A stretch of DNA of 64,000 nucleotides from Lutibacter maritimus (GTDB taxonomy: Bacteria; Bacteroidota; Bacteroidia; Flavobacteriales; Flavobacteriaceae), in contig NZ_FOZP01000009.1 of assembly GCF_900116115.1 (NCBI RefSeq), positions 62,001 through 126,000 on the forward strand, given 5' to 3'. Within the stretch, counting starts at the first letter, position 1. Each line of letters begins with the position of its first letter. The translations under genes were made by a program, and so were the position numbers. Under the pieces are notes generated by a model. The model was given only the letters and a program-made list of their open reading frames with translations, ran no database searches and was not told the origin of the DNA. Of the stretch, positions 26,474 through 36,058 are shown piece after piece.

Positions 26474-27817
26474 ATGACATTAACAAGTTTAAATGCCATA
26501 TCACCAATTGACGGTAGATACAGAAACAAAGTAGAAAGTTTAGCGCCTTTTTTTTCAGAAGAAGCTCTTATTAAATATCGTGTAAAAGTAGAAATTGAAT
26601 ATTTTATTGCTTTATGCGAAATTCCACTACCTCAATTAGCAAATTTTGACACCACTCTTTTTACAGAATTAAGAAAAATTTATATCAATTTTTCTTCAAA
26701 TGATGCGCAAAAAATAAAAGACATTGAAAAAATTACAAATCATGATGTTAAAGCTGTTGAATATTTTATTAAAGAAAAATTTGATGCTTTAAATCTTCAA
26801 AAACATAAAGAGTTTATCCATTTCGGATTAACTTCACAAGACATCAATAACACATCTGTTCCGCTTTCAATTAACGATGCATTTGATACTGTTTATTATC
26901 CAGAATTGGCCGCATTATTAGAAAAAATGATTGCTTTGGCAAATGAATGGACTGCCGTTCCGATGCTTGCTCGTACTCACGGACAACCAGCATCGCCAAC
27001 ACGTTTAGGTAAAGAAATTGTTGTTTTTATTGAGCGTTTAGAACAACAAATTAAACAATTACAAAATATACCTTATGCAGCAAAATTTGGTGGCGCAACA
27101 GGAAATTTTAATGCTCATAAAGTAGCATACCCAAACATTGATTGGAAAATTTTTGGAACACATTTTGTTGAAAAAGTTTTAGGTTTACATCATTCATTTC
27201 CAACAACTCAAATTGAACATTATGATCATTTAGCTGGTATATTTGACGCATTAAAACGTATTAACACCATTTTAATAGATTTTGATAGAGATATTTGGAC
27301 CTATGTTTCCATGGATTATTTTAAACAAAAAATTAAAGCAGGTGAAGTAGGTTCATCAGCAATGCCACACAAAGTAAATCCAATAGATTTTGAAAATTCA
27401 GAAGGAAATTTAGGAATTGCTAACGCTATTTTTGAACATTTATCTGCTAAATTACCTATTTCTCGTTTACAACGTGATTTAACTGACTCAACCGTTTTAA
27501 GAAATGTTGGTGTTCCTTTCGCTCACACAATTATTGGCTTTAGTTCTACGTTAAAAGGGTTGAATAAGTTAATTATAAATGAGGCAAAGTTTGCTGAAGA
27601 TTTAGAAAATAATTGGGCGGTAGTTGCGGAAGCAATTCAAACAATTTTGCGTAGAGAAGCATACCCAAATCCATATGAAGCGTTAAAAGGGTTAACCAGA
27701 ACTAACGAAAAAATTACACAAAAATCTATGGCCGATTTTATTGAAAGTCTAGATGTTTCAGTTGAAATTAAATCAGAATTAAAAGCCATAACACCAAGTA
27801 ACTATACAGGAATTTAA
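26474..27817 (+). CDS. purB: Adenylosuccinate lyase
   Basis: The 447-residue protein has the fumarase/aspartase superfamily signature GSSAMPHKVNPIDFENSEGN (catalytic Ser loop), and LARTHGQPASPT with the catalytic His. It starts LNAISPIDGRYRNKVESL, as in the longer E. coli-type PurB. It catalyses two fumarate-releasing steps in purine synthesis (SAICAR to AICAR, and adenylosuccinate to AMP). A small lipoprotein gene follows after 2 nt and a TerC gene after that. Confidence 0.96.
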   Translation: MTLTSLNAISPIDGRYRNKVESLAPFFSEEALIKYRVKVEIEYFIALCEIPLPQLANFDTTLFTELRKIYINFSSNDAQKIKDIEKITNHDVKAVEYFIKEKFDALNLQKHKEFIHFGLTSQDINNTSVPLSINDAFDTVYYPELAALLEKMIALANEWTAVPMLARTHGQPASPTRLGKEIVVFIERLEQQIKQLQNIPYAAKFGGATGNFNAHKVAYPNIDWKIFGTHFVEKVLGLHHSFPTTQIEHYDHLAGIFDALKRINTILIDFDRDIWTYVSMDYFKQKIKAGEVGSSAMPHKVNPIDFENSEGNLGIANAIFEHLSAKLPISRLQRDLTDSTVLRNVGVPFAHTIIGFSSTLKGLNKLIINEAKFAEDLENNWAVVAEAIQTILRREAYPNPYEALKGLTRTNEKITQKSMADFIESLDVSVEIKSELKAITPSNYTGI

Positions 27818-27819
27818 AT

Positions 27820-28185
27820 ATGAAAAAAATAATTCTAATAATTTGTCTTTTTACAGTAAGTATGAGTTGTAAAGAAGAAGCTCCAAACCCAAATCGTTTT
27901 AAAGTTGGAACTTTTGAAATTCCGGAAGGAAAAGGTTATAAAAAAACTATTATTATTAGAAAAGACTCCCTTCAAATTGAAAAGTATGAAGATAGAACTG
28001 ATACGCTATCTATTACTTGGAAAAATAATTTTAACTACACTTTAAAAATGTTGCATCCAAAATCTGCAATTGATGAAGATCCAATTCATGTTAAAATTAC
28101 CAATGTAAAAAAAGATTCGTATGAGTTTGAAGCTGTAATTGGTCATTCAAACTTTGTTCAAAAAGGAGAAATCATCAAAAAATAA
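27820..28185 (+). CDS. Small hypothetical lipoprotein
   Basis: The 121-residue protein has a lipoprotein signal (MKKIILIICLFTVSMSCKEE, lipobox SMSC). The remainder is a compact beta-rich domain (RFKVGTFEIPEGKGYKKTII, DTLSITWKNNFNYTLKML). I recall homologues in Flavobacteriaceae, some mislabelled as topoisomerase subunits. I can assign no function. It lies 2 nt after purB and 8 nt before the TerC gene. Confidence 0.8.
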   Translation: MKKIILIICLFTVSMSCKEEAPNPNRFKVGTFEIPEGKGYKKTIIIRKDSLQIEKYEDRTDTLSITWKNNFNYTLKMLHPKSAIDEDPIHVKITNVKKDSYEFEAVIGHSNFVQKGEIIKK

Positions 28186-28193
28186 ATTTACAA

Positions 28194-28967
28194 ATGGAAG
28201 TTTTTTTACACGCAGATACCTGGATTGCATTACTTACCTTAACATTTTTAGAAATTATTTTAGGAATAGATAACATTATTTTTATTTCTATAACTGCAGG
28301 AAAATTACCTAAAGACCAAATTAAAAAAGCAACAAGATTAGGTTTATTATTAGCACTTATTTTTAGAATTCTTTTATTAATGGGTGTTTCGTGGTTAATT
28401 TCTATGAAAGCACCTTTTTTAAGTTTCGATTTAACTTGGTTTAAAGCTGGCATTACGGGGCAAAGTGTAATTTTAATTTTAGGTGGAATATTTTTGTTAT
28501 ACAAAAGCACCAAAGAAATTCATCATAAAGTTGAAGGTATTGATGAACAAGATACAATTACTACAAAAAGTAAAGTTTCAACAACTTTAGGTAAAGTAAT
28601 TTTTCAAATTGTAATGATTGACATTGTTTTTTCATTCGACTCTGTATTAACAGCTGTTGGTATGACAAATGGTATTGAAGGCGCGTTACTTATTATGATA
28701 ACAGCTGTAATAGTTTCTATGATTATTATGATGATTTTTGCAGTTCCTGTTGGTGAATTTGTAAACAAACACCCAACTATACAAATGTTGGCACTTTCCT
28801 TTTTAATTTTAATTGGTTTTATGTTAATAACAGAAGGAGCGCATTTATCTCATGTAGAAATTTTTAATCAACCTGTTGGAGCAATTCCAAAAGGCTATTT
28901 ATATTTTGCCATTGCTTTTTCATTAGGTGTTGAAGCATTAAATATGAAAATTAGAAAAAAGGAATAA
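28194..28967 (+). CDS. TerC family integral membrane protein
   Basis: The 257-residue protein has about seven transmembrane helices and TerC motifs: ALLTLTFLEIILGIDNIIFI (with the conserved Glu and Asp), VMIDIVFSFDSVLTAVGMT, and FAIAFSLGVEALNMKIR. TerC/Alx proteins are linked to tellurite resistance and to metal (manganese) export during co-translocational metalation of secreted proteins. Which applies here is unknown. It is last in the purB-lipoprotein-terC run and is followed by a strong terminator. Confidence 0.9.
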   Translation: MEVFLHADTWIALLTLTFLEIILGIDNIIFISITAGKLPKDQIKKATRLGLLLALIFRILLLMGVSWLISMKAPFLSFDLTWFKAGITGQSVILILGGIFLLYKSTKEIHHKVEGIDEQDTITTKSKVSTTLGKVIFQIVMIDIVFSFDSVLTAVGMTNGIEGALLIMITAVIVSMIIMMIFAVPVGEFVNKHPTIQMLALSFLILIGFMLITEGAHLSHVEIFNQPVGAIPKGYLYFAIAFSLGVEALNMKIRKKE

Positions 28968-29008
28968 TTTAAGTAAGCATCAAAAAAACAACTAATCATA
29001 TAATTTAA

Positions 29009-29035
29009 AAAAATCCTGTTTTTTGCAGGATTTTT
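29009..29035 (+). terminator. Intrinsic terminator after the TerC gene
   Basis: A 10-bp stem (AAAAATCCTG with CAGGATTTTT) encloses a 7-nt loop and ends in a T-tract, 42 nt after the TerC stop. Confidence 0.85.
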
Positions 29036-29071
29036 CTTGTTACATTTATAAAAAATCTGACACATCATATT

Positions 29072-30139
29072 ATGAACGAACGTAGGACTACCAATATTTT
29101 ATTATTAATAATTGTAATCCCTGCAATTTTTTATTTACTTAAAATATTGCATTTCATACTAATCCCATTAGTAGCCTCTTTATTCATAGCTTTATTATTT
29201 TTGCCATTAATGAGGTGGCTCTCAAAAAAGAAAATTCCAAATTCTTTAAGTATTATAATAGTGTTATTCATTTTTGTTGCAAGCTTATTAATTAGTGGAG
29301 AAATTATAAAATTAGCTAGCACAGAAATTATGCAAACTCAAGCTGCATTTATGGCCAAAGCACAATTAAAATTAACCGACTTAGCCTATACTATAGAAGA
29401 TTTTTTAGGCTTAAAATTTATGGAAGACGGAAATCTTTTAAACGTTTTTATAAATAAAGAAGCATTGGGGAAAAATTTTGGTTTTACAATTGGTTTTATT
29501 GGGAATATAATTTCAATGTTATTAATGACAGCGTTTTTTGTAGTCCTTTGGCTCGCTGAATCTCTTAACTTTTATAAGGTTTTAAGTAATACTATTTTTA
29601 AAAAACAGTATGCTTCTGCTAAAATTTTCATGAAAATTGAAAATGATTTAATAACATTTGTAAAGGTAAAATTTTTGGTTAGTGCATTAACTGGTATTGG
29701 ATTTGGACTTGCCTGTTACTTTTTTAACGTTAGTTTCCCAATTTTTTGGGGCTTATTTGCTTTTCTTATTAATTTTGTACAAATGATTGGTTCAATAGTC
29801 TCTGTTATACTATTAACATTATTTGCTTTTGTTGAATTAGACCCAACTAGTACATTACTATTTTTTATCCTAACAATTACATTAGTACAAGTTGTATTTG
29901 GTAGTATTTTAGAGCCAATTTTTATGGGTAAATCGTTTTCTATAAATGTAATAGCCATACTAGTTTCATTAATGTTTTGGGGATACATTTGGGGGGTTCC
30001 TGGACTTATCATGTCTATACCTATAACTGTATTTTTAAAAATAATTTTTGAACAATTTCCACAAACAAAATTGTTTGCAACGCTACTAGATGGTTCTGAC
30101 CAAAAAATAAAGATTACAAGTATAAAAAAACAGGTTTAA
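29072..30139 (+). CDS. AI-2E family (PerM-like) transporter
   Basis: The 355-residue polytopic membrane protein has N-terminal helices (ILLLIIVIPAIFYLLKILHF, LIPLVASLFIALLFLPLMRW), a central soluble segment, and the conserved C-terminal block PIFWGLFAFLINFVQMIGSI ... GSILEPIFMGKSFSINVIAI ... WGYIWGVPGLIMSIPITV. The family was named for TqsA (autoinducer-2 export), but most members are of unknown function, and some act as Na+/H+ antiporters. It is monocistronic, with a terminator upstream and a 172-nt gap downstream. Confidence 0.88.
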   Translation: MNERRTTNILLLIIVIPAIFYLLKILHFILIPLVASLFIALLFLPLMRWLSKKKIPNSLSIIIVLFIFVASLLISGEIIKLASTEIMQTQAAFMAKAQLKLTDLAYTIEDFLGLKFMEDGNLLNVFINKEALGKNFGFTIGFIGNIISMLLMTAFFVVLWLAESLNFYKVLSNTIFKKQYASAKIFMKIENDLITFVKVKFLVSALTGIGFGLACYFFNVSFPIFWGLFAFLINFVQMIGSIVSVILLTLFAFVELDPTSTLLFFILTITLVQVVFGSILEPIFMGKSFSINVIAILVSLMFWGYIWGVPGLIMSIPITVFLKIIFEQFPQTKLFATLLDGSDQKIKITSIKKQV

Positions 30140-30232
30140 TTTCATTTTTATTTTGTAACTTCATTGTATATTTAACTCCTTATTTTTCAATTAGTTGTTG
30201 AATTCAAAATTTGGAATTTTAAGTAATAATAG

Positions 30233-30248
30233 TTACATACAACTGTAA
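30233..30248. promoter_or_regulatory. Possible operator: TTACA-N6-TGTAA inverted repeat
   Basis: A perfect 5-bp inverted repeat with 6-nt spacing lies 32 nt upstream of the -7 element of the efflux operon, near its -33 region. TetR-type regulators often control such operons, but no regulator gene is adjacent. The repeat is short and could be chance in AT-rich DNA. Confidence 0.25.
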
Positions 30249-30280
30249 TATTTATTACGGTTTACACTTTTCACCTCCTA

Positions 30281-30288
30281 TACATTTG
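30281..30288 (+). promoter_or_regulatory. Putative -7 promoter element for the RND efflux operon
   Basis: TACATTTG matches TAnnTTTG and is followed by CATC, with the TolC-like gene ATG 23 nt downstream. Confidence 0.6.
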
Positions 30289-30311
30289 CATCAAACTAAA
30301 AAGCAAAAACT

Positions 30312-31622
30312 ATGCGAGGCACATACATATTATTAATTTCAATTTTATTTTTTAACACACTAAAAATTCATGCACAACAAGAAGTTTCCATTTCTTTAAA
30401 TGAAGTTTTAGAAAAAGTTGACAATAACAATCATACGATTAAAATTGCTGAACAAAATTACAACTCTGCAAAAGCTGATTTTAATCAAACCAATGCTATT
30501 TTATTGCCAAACATTTCCATTTCGCATTCGGCAATTACAACTACCAATCCGTTAATGGCATTTGGTTCAAAATTAAATCAGGAAATTTTAACACAAGCCG
30601 ATTTTAATCCAGCTTTATTAAACGATCCTGATGAAATAAATAACTTCACCACAAAAATTGAAGTGCAACAACCAATATTTAATGCTGATGGTATTTTTAT
30701 GCGTAAAGCTGCAAAAGCTAAAATGAATGCTTTTGAATTACAAACTGTAAGAACGAAAGATGCTATAAAATTGGAAGTAACCAAAGCTTACATGCAATTA
30801 CAAGTTGCTTACAAAGCTGTTGAAGTTTTAGAAAAAGCAAAAGAAGCTGCTTTAGAAAGCAAAAAAATTGCAGACAATAATTTTAAACAAGGTTATATGC
30901 AAAAAGCCGATATTTTATCTGTGGAAGTACACGTAACCGAAATAGAAAATCAACTATTAACAACAAAAAGTAATGTTAAAAATGCTTCAGATTATTTGTT
31001 GTTTTTAATGGGTGAAGAAAGTAAAAATACATTAAAACCTAGCAATGAATTAATTGCAGACTCCAATTTAGAAATTTACAGTATACAATTATCTGAAAAC
31101 AGAGCAGATATTGAAGCTATGCAAAAAAGTACAGAAGCATACAGCAATATCTATAAAGCTGATAAAATGAGCTTTTTACCAAGATTGAATGCTTTTGGAA
31201 CTTATGAATTATATGACGATCAACTTTTTGGAACAAATGCTAAAGGATATTTAGTAGGCGCACAACTTTCTTGGAATGTGTTTGATGGATTTAAAAGTAT
31301 TGGAAAAGCACAAAAAAGTAAAGCTGAATTAGATAAAGCTGAAATTAGTTTAGATCAATACAAAAACCAAAGTCAGTTAGAGTATAACAAAGCTAAGCGT
31401 CAGTTAATCGATGCCGAAAATCAGTTAAAACTAACAAATTTAGCATTAGAGCAATCTAAAGAAGCTTTTAGAATAAGAAAAAATAGATTTGAGCAAGGAT
31501 TAGAAAAAACATCTGATTTATTAATTTCTGAAACTCAATATTTAAAAAAACAGTTAGAACAACTACAAACTATTTTCAATTATAATTTTACAAAAGCATA
31601 CGTAGAATTTTTAACTAAATAA
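30312..31622 (+). CDS. TolC-family outer membrane efflux protein
   Basis: The 436-residue protein has a signal peptide (ends near LKIHAQQ) and the duplicated outer-membrane-efflux-protein repeat of long alpha-hairpins. Examples are NNHTIKIAEQNYNSAKADFN in the first half and ISLDQYKNQSQLEYNKAKRQ with ENRADIEAMQKSTEAY in the second. Trimers form the outer membrane channel and periplasmic tunnel. It is the first gene of a three-gene RND operon, followed after 45 nt by the adaptor gene. Confidence 0.92.
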   Translation: MRGTYILLISILFFNTLKIHAQQEVSISLNEVLEKVDNNNHTIKIAEQNYNSAKADFNQTNAILLPNISISHSAITTTNPLMAFGSKLNQEILTQADFNPALLNDPDEINNFTTKIEVQQPIFNADGIFMRKAAKAKMNAFELQTVRTKDAIKLEVTKAYMQLQVAYKAVEVLEKAKEAALESKKIADNNFKQGYMQKADILSVEVHVTEIENQLLTTKSNVKNASDYLLFLMGEESKNTLKPSNELIADSNLEIYSIQLSENRADIEAMQKSTEAYSNIYKADKMSFLPRLNAFGTYELYDDQLFGTNAKGYLVGAQLSWNVFDGFKSIGKAQKSKAELDKAEISLDQYKNQSQLEYNKAKRQLIDAENQLKLTNLALEQSKEAFRIRKNRFEQGLEKTSDLLISETQYLKKQLEQLQTIFNYNFTKAYVEFLTK

Positions 31623-31667
31623 ACTAATAAAATCAAACTAATAGAAGATCACAAAAAATAAAAATCG

Positions 31668-32741
31668 ATGAAAAATTCACTAAAAATAATAGCAATTGCA
31701 ACTTTATTAGTAATAGCAAGTTGCGGAGATTCTAAAGAAAAAGCAATAGACAATAGAACAGCCGTTGCTGTAAAAGTAAATACACCATCATCAGTAAATG
31801 GCGCTTTTTTAACTGCCAGCGGAAAAATTGAAGCGGTGCAAAACGCTAACTTAAGTACAAGAATGATGGGTTATGTAAACAATGTTCATGTAAAAGTTGG
31901 GCAAAAAGTTAACCAAGGTCAATTATTAGTTAGCATTAATAGTGCTGATATTTCTGCTCAAAAAGCTCAAGTAAGTGCCTCAATAACAGAAGCTACTGCC
32001 GCTTTTAAAAATGCTGAAAAAGACTACAATAGATTTAAAGCTTTATTTAGCGACAATAGTGCTTCTCAAAAAGAAATGGATGATATGACTGCACATTACG
32101 AAATGGCAAAAGCACGTTTAGAAGCTGCCAAACAAATGAAAAATGGCATAAAAGCACAATTATCTTACTCTAATATTACAGCACCTTTTAGCGGAGTAAT
32201 AACAGGAAAATATGTAAATAAAGGTGATATGGCAAACCCAGGAATGCCATTAATTAGTATGGAAACGCCAGGACAATTTCAAGTAATTGCTATGGTTCCA
32301 GAATCTGAAATTACTAAAATTAGCAACGGTATTGAAGTAAATGTTTTGGTAAAATCTACCAATAAATTATTAAAAGGAAAAGTTACTGAAGTTAGTACAT
32401 CTACTAAAAATACTGGAGGACAATATTTAGTAAAAGTTGTTTTGGATAAAACAGACGAAAAATTGCTTTCTGGAATGTTTACTTCAGTTCAATTTCCTAT
32501 AGTGAAAAAAGCAGATACTAACAATGTAATTTTAATTCCAAAAAGTGCTTTAGTAACTCAAGGACAATTAACAGGTGTTTATACCATTGGAAATGAAAAT
32601 ACAGCACTTTTAAGATGGTTAAGAATTGGTAAAAACTATGGCGATGAAGTGGAAGTTTTATCAGGTTTATCTGCAGATGAACAATACATTGTTTCTTCGG
32701 ACAGTAAATTATTTAACGGAGCAAAAGTAACTATTCAATAA
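31668..32741 (+). CDS. RND efflux periplasmic adaptor (membrane fusion) lipoprotein
   Basis: The 357-residue protein has a lipobox (VIASC, residues 15-19). It has the MFP layout: a lipoyl half near 50-85 (ARMMGYVNNVHVKVGQKVNQ-like), a coiled-coil hairpin (about 95-155), the second lipoyl half (YSNITAPFSGVITGKYVNKGD), and beta-barrel and membrane-proximal domains. It bridges the inner membrane pump and TolC. A structured repeat of about 80 nt separates it from the pump gene. Substrates are not predictable. Confidence 0.92.
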   Translation: MKNSLKIIAIATLLVIASCGDSKEKAIDNRTAVAVKVNTPSSVNGAFLTASGKIEAVQNANLSTRMMGYVNNVHVKVGQKVNQGQLLVSINSADISAQKAQVSASITEATAAFKNAEKDYNRFKALFSDNSASQKEMDDMTAHYEMAKARLEAAKQMKNGIKAQLSYSNITAPFSGVITGKYVNKGDMANPGMPLISMETPGQFQVIAMVPESEITKISNGIEVNVLVKSTNKLLKGKVTEVSTSTKNTGGQYLVKVVLDKTDEKLLSGMFTSVQFPIVKKADTNNVILIPKSALVTQGQLTGVYTIGNENTALLRWLRIGKNYGDEVEVLSGLSADEQYIVSSDSKLFNGAKVTIQ

Positions 32742-32750
32742 TATTAATAG

Positions 32751-32831
32751 TAGCGTTAGGGATAGCAGTGAAAATCCTTTTTTGATAAAAAAAAGATTGA
32801 AACGAATAGCCCGACCCAAAGGGGAACGCCC
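32751..32831. repeat. Structured dispersed-repeat-like element between adaptor and pump genes
   Basis: This 81-nt block is much more GC-rich than its surroundings. GCGTT near the left end pairs with AACGC near the right end. Inside, GGG (after GCGTTA) can pair with CCC of AATAGCCC. An inner hairpin is AATCCTTTTTT ... AAAAAAGATT, and CCC-AAAG-GGG forms another small hairpin. On the minus strand it reads GGGCGTTCCCC, then GGGTCGGGCTATTCG, then CTGCTATCCCTAACGC. From memory, this motif recurs between genes in many Flavobacteriaceae genomes. Only one copy was noticed here. Confidence 0.7.
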
Positions 32832-32845
32832 AAAAATTTAAAATT

Positions 32846-35800
32846 ATGCAAGAAGGTATATCAGGTAAAGTTGCCAATGTTTTCATAAATTCTAAGTTAA
32901 CCATTTTGTTAATGGTGGCTTTAATGGCTATTGGAATTTATAGTTCTTTTTTAATTCCTAGAGAAGAAGAACCACAAATTATTGTTCCTATGGCCGATGT
33001 TTTGGTAGGCTATCCGGGAGCGAGCCCAACAGAGGTTGAAAGTAGAGTTGTTAAACCGCTAGAGAAAATTATTTCGAATATTAAAGGTGTGCAACACGTA
33101 CATAGTATTGCTATGAATGGTCAAAGTATGATGATTGTGCAGTTTTATGTTGGTGAAGATACAGAACGCTCATACGTAAAATTATACGATGAACTAATGC
33201 GTACAAAAGGAATGTTTCCTACAGGAGTTACAGAACCTTTAGTAAAAACACGTTCTATTGATGATGTTCCGATGTTGGGATTGACTTTTTGGAGTGAAAA
33301 TTATAACGATTTTGAAATTAGACAAATTGCTGAAGAAGTAACTTCAGAAATTGAAAAAGTGAAAGATGTGTCTATTACTAAAGTAATTGGCGGTAGAAAC
33401 CGTGAGTTAAAAGTAGTTTTAGATAAAGATAAAATGGCTGAAAATGGCGTTGATGCTTTGGGTATTATGCAACTAATTCAGGCAAATAACAGTAGCTCTC
33501 AATCGGGAAGTTTTGTAAAAGATGATGAAGAGTTTTTAGTAACAACTGGTAAATTTTTAACATCAAAAGATGATGTAGAGAATTTAGTTGTTGATGTTCA
33601 TGAGCAAATGCCAGTGTATTTAAAGCAAGTTGCTACAATACACGATGGACCTGGAACTCCAAAAAGTTATGTGAGTTTTGGATTTGGGAAAGGAAATGAT
33701 AAATACAGTACAAATCCAAGTGAATATTCAGCAGTAACACTATCAATAGCAAAAGTAAAAGGTGCTGATGCTATGAAAATTTCAGAAAAAATTCTGGAAA
33801 AAGTAGAACACTTAAAACAAAATTTAATTCCGAATGATGTTCATGTTGATGTTACAAGAAATTACGGAGAAACTGCTTCTCACAAAGTAGGTGAACTTTT
33901 ATTACACTTAGGTGTTGCTATTTTAGCAGTTACAATTTTAGTAATGCTTGCTATGGGATGGCGCGGTGGATTAGTGGTATTTTTCTCAGTTCCACTAACA
34001 TTTGCTTTAACGCTATTTAGCTATTATTTGTTAGGTTACACATTAAACCGAATTACATTATTTGCATTGGTTTTTGTGGTTGGTATTGTGGTTGATGATA
34101 GTATTATTATTGCTGAAAATATGCACAGACACTTTAAAATGAAGCGTTTACCATTTAAACAAGCAGCTATTTATGCTATTAACGAAGTTGGAAATCCAAC
34201 CATTTTAGCAACATTTACTGTAATTGCGGCAATTTTACCAATGGCTTTTGTTTCTGGTATGATGGGACCTTACATGAGTCCAATGCCAATTGGAGCGTCT
34301 ATTGCCATGATTCTTTCGTTATTTGTTGCTTTAACTGTAACGCCTTATTTAGGATATCACTTGTTACAAGAAAAAGATGAACAAGCTCATAAAGAAGAAG
34401 AAGGTTTAGAAACAGGTTGGATTTATAAAATTTACAAAAAAGTTGAACAACCATTTTTAGATAGTAAGAAAAAACGTTTTGTAATGTTAGGCATTACAGT
34501 AGTTTTATTAGCGGGTTCTGTATTAATGTTCTTTACAAAATCAGTTGCCGTAAAAATGTTGCCTTTTGATAATAAAAATGAATTTCAGGTAGTAATTGAT
34601 ATGCCAGAAGGAACTACTTTAGAAAGAACCGCAGCAGTAACTAAAGAAATTGCGCAGTACTTATCTACCATTCCGGAAGTTGTAAATTATCAGAATTATG
34701 TTGGTACCTCTGCTCCTATCACTTTTAATGGTTTAGTTCGTCATTACGATGTTCGTGGAGGAAGTAATATGGCTGATATCCAAGTAAATTTATTATTAAA
34801 AGAAAATAGAGATTTACAAAGTCATGATATTGCAAAAAAAGTGCGTCCTCAAGTTCAAAAAATAGCTAAAAAATACAATGCAAACGTAAAATTAGTAGAA
34901 GTTCCACCAGGACCTCCTGTACTGTCAACACTGGTTGCCGAAATTTATGGACCAGATTATGATGAGCAAATTAAGGTTGCTAAACAAGTAAAAACAATTT
35001 TAGAAAACACAACCGATGTTGTTGATATTGACTGGATGGTTGAAGGAGCTCAAACCGAATATAAATTAGAAGTTGATAAAGAAAAAGCAATGCTAAATGG
35101 CATTGCACCTCAACAAATAGTTGGTAACTTAACGTATTTATTAACCGAATATCCAATCTCTTATTTATATGATGAAAATTCTTTTGATGAAGTAAATATT
35201 GTTTTAGGTTTAAATGATGCTGACAAAACTAGTTTACAAGATATTCAAAACATAAAAATTAAAGGTAGCAACGGGAATATTGTTCCAATAAGCGATTTGG
35301 TTAAAGTTAAAGTAGATTCACTTAAAAATAATATTTACAGAAAAGATCAAAAACGTGTTGTTTATGTAACAGCGGATATGGCTGGAGACTTAGAAAGTCC
35401 AGTATATGCAATTTTGGGAATGAAAGAAAAATTACAAAAAATGGAGGTACCAACTGGATATAAAATAAATGAATTATACCTAGAAACACCATCAGACGAA
35501 AGTGATTTTACAGTTAAATGGGATGGAGAATGGCAAATTACTTTAGAAGTATTTAGAGATTTAGGAGCAGCATTTTTAGTAGTAATTATCATTATTTATA
35601 TGTTAATTGTAGGTTGGTTTCAAAACTTTAAAACACCAATAGTTATGATGCTTGCTATTCCGCTTTCTTTAGTAGGAATTGTATTAGGGCACTGGTTATT
35701 GGGTGCTTTCTTTACTGCAACTTCATTTATTGGAATGATTGCTTTGGCTGGTGTTATGGTGAGAAACTCAGTATTATTAATTGATTTTATTGAAATTAGA

Positions 35801-36037
35801 TTAAATGATGGAGTTCCTTTAAAACAAGCAATTATTGATGCCGGAGCAGTTAGAACAACACCTATTTTATTAACCACAGGTGCGGTAGTTATCGGAGCTT
35901 CTATTATTTTGTTCGACCCAATTTTTCAAGGTTTAGCAATTTCATTAGTGGCAGGTGCAATAGTTTCAACTCTGTTAACACTAATTGTAGTCCCATTAAT
36001 ATATTATATGACAGAAAAAAAGAAATGGGAAAAATAA
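32846..36037 (+). CDS. RND-family efflux pump inner membrane permease
   Basis: The 1063-residue protein has the AcrB-like duplicated architecture: a first transmembrane helix near residue 15-35 (LTILLMVALMAIGIYSSFLI), a large periplasmic loop, a transmembrane bundle with LFALVFVVGIVVDDSIIIAE (TM4 acidic residues of the proton relay), a second loop, and a C-terminal bundle (FLVVIIIIYMLIVGWFQNFK, FIGMIALAGVMVRNSVLLID). PGASPTEVESRVVKPLE is the usual N-terminal porter motif. It belongs to the HAE1-like group rather than clear heavy-metal CzcA type, though ligand assignment is uncertain. It is probably the main product of the operon. Confidence 0.94.
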   Translation: MQEGISGKVANVFINSKLTILLMVALMAIGIYSSFLIPREEEPQIIVPMADVLVGYPGASPTEVESRVVKPLEKIISNIKGVQHVHSIAMNGQSMMIVQFYVGEDTERSYVKLYDELMRTKGMFPTGVTEPLVKTRSIDDVPMLGLTFWSENYNDFEIRQIAEEVTSEIEKVKDVSITKVIGGRNRELKVVLDKDKMAENGVDALGIMQLIQANNSSSQSGSFVKDDEEFLVTTGKFLTSKDDVENLVVDVHEQMPVYLKQVATIHDGPGTPKSYVSFGFGKGNDKYSTNPSEYSAVTLSIAKVKGADAMKISEKILEKVEHLKQNLIPNDVHVDVTRNYGETASHKVGELLLHLGVAILAVTILVMLAMGWRGGLVVFFSVPLTFALTLFSYYLLGYTLNRITLFALVFVVGIVVDDSIIIAENMHRHFKMKRLPFKQAAIYAINEVGNPTILATFTVIAAILPMAFVSGMMGPYMSPMPIGASIAMILSLFVALTVTPYLGYHLLQEKDEQAHKEEEGLETGWIYKIYKKVEQPFLDSKKKRFVMLGITVVLLAGSVLMFFTKSVAVKMLPFDNKNEFQVVIDMPEGTTLERTAAVTKEIAQYLSTIPEVVNYQNYVGTSAPITFNGLVRHYDVRGGSNMADIQVNLLLKENRDLQSHDIAKKVRPQVQKIAKKYNANVKLVEVPPGPPVLSTLVAEIYGPDYDEQIKVAKQVKTILENTTDVVDIDWMVEGAQTEYKLEVDKEKAMLNGIAPQQIVGNLTYLLTEYPISYLYDENSFDEVNIVLGLNDADKTSLQDIQNIKIKGSNGNIVPISDLVKVKVDSLKNNIYRKDQKRVVYVTADMAGDLESPVYAILGMKEKLQKMEVPTGYKINELYLETPSDESDFTVKWDGEWQITLEVFRDLGAAFLVVIIIIYMLIVGWFQNFKTPIVMMLAIPLSLVGIVLGHWLLGAFFTATSFIGMIALAGVMVRNSVLLIDFIEIRLNDGVPLKQAIIDAGAVRTTPILLTTGAVVIGASIILFDPIFQGLAISLVAGAIVSTLLTLIVVPLIYYMTEKKKWEK

Positions 36038-36058
36038 AAATATTAAAAAACTAATATT

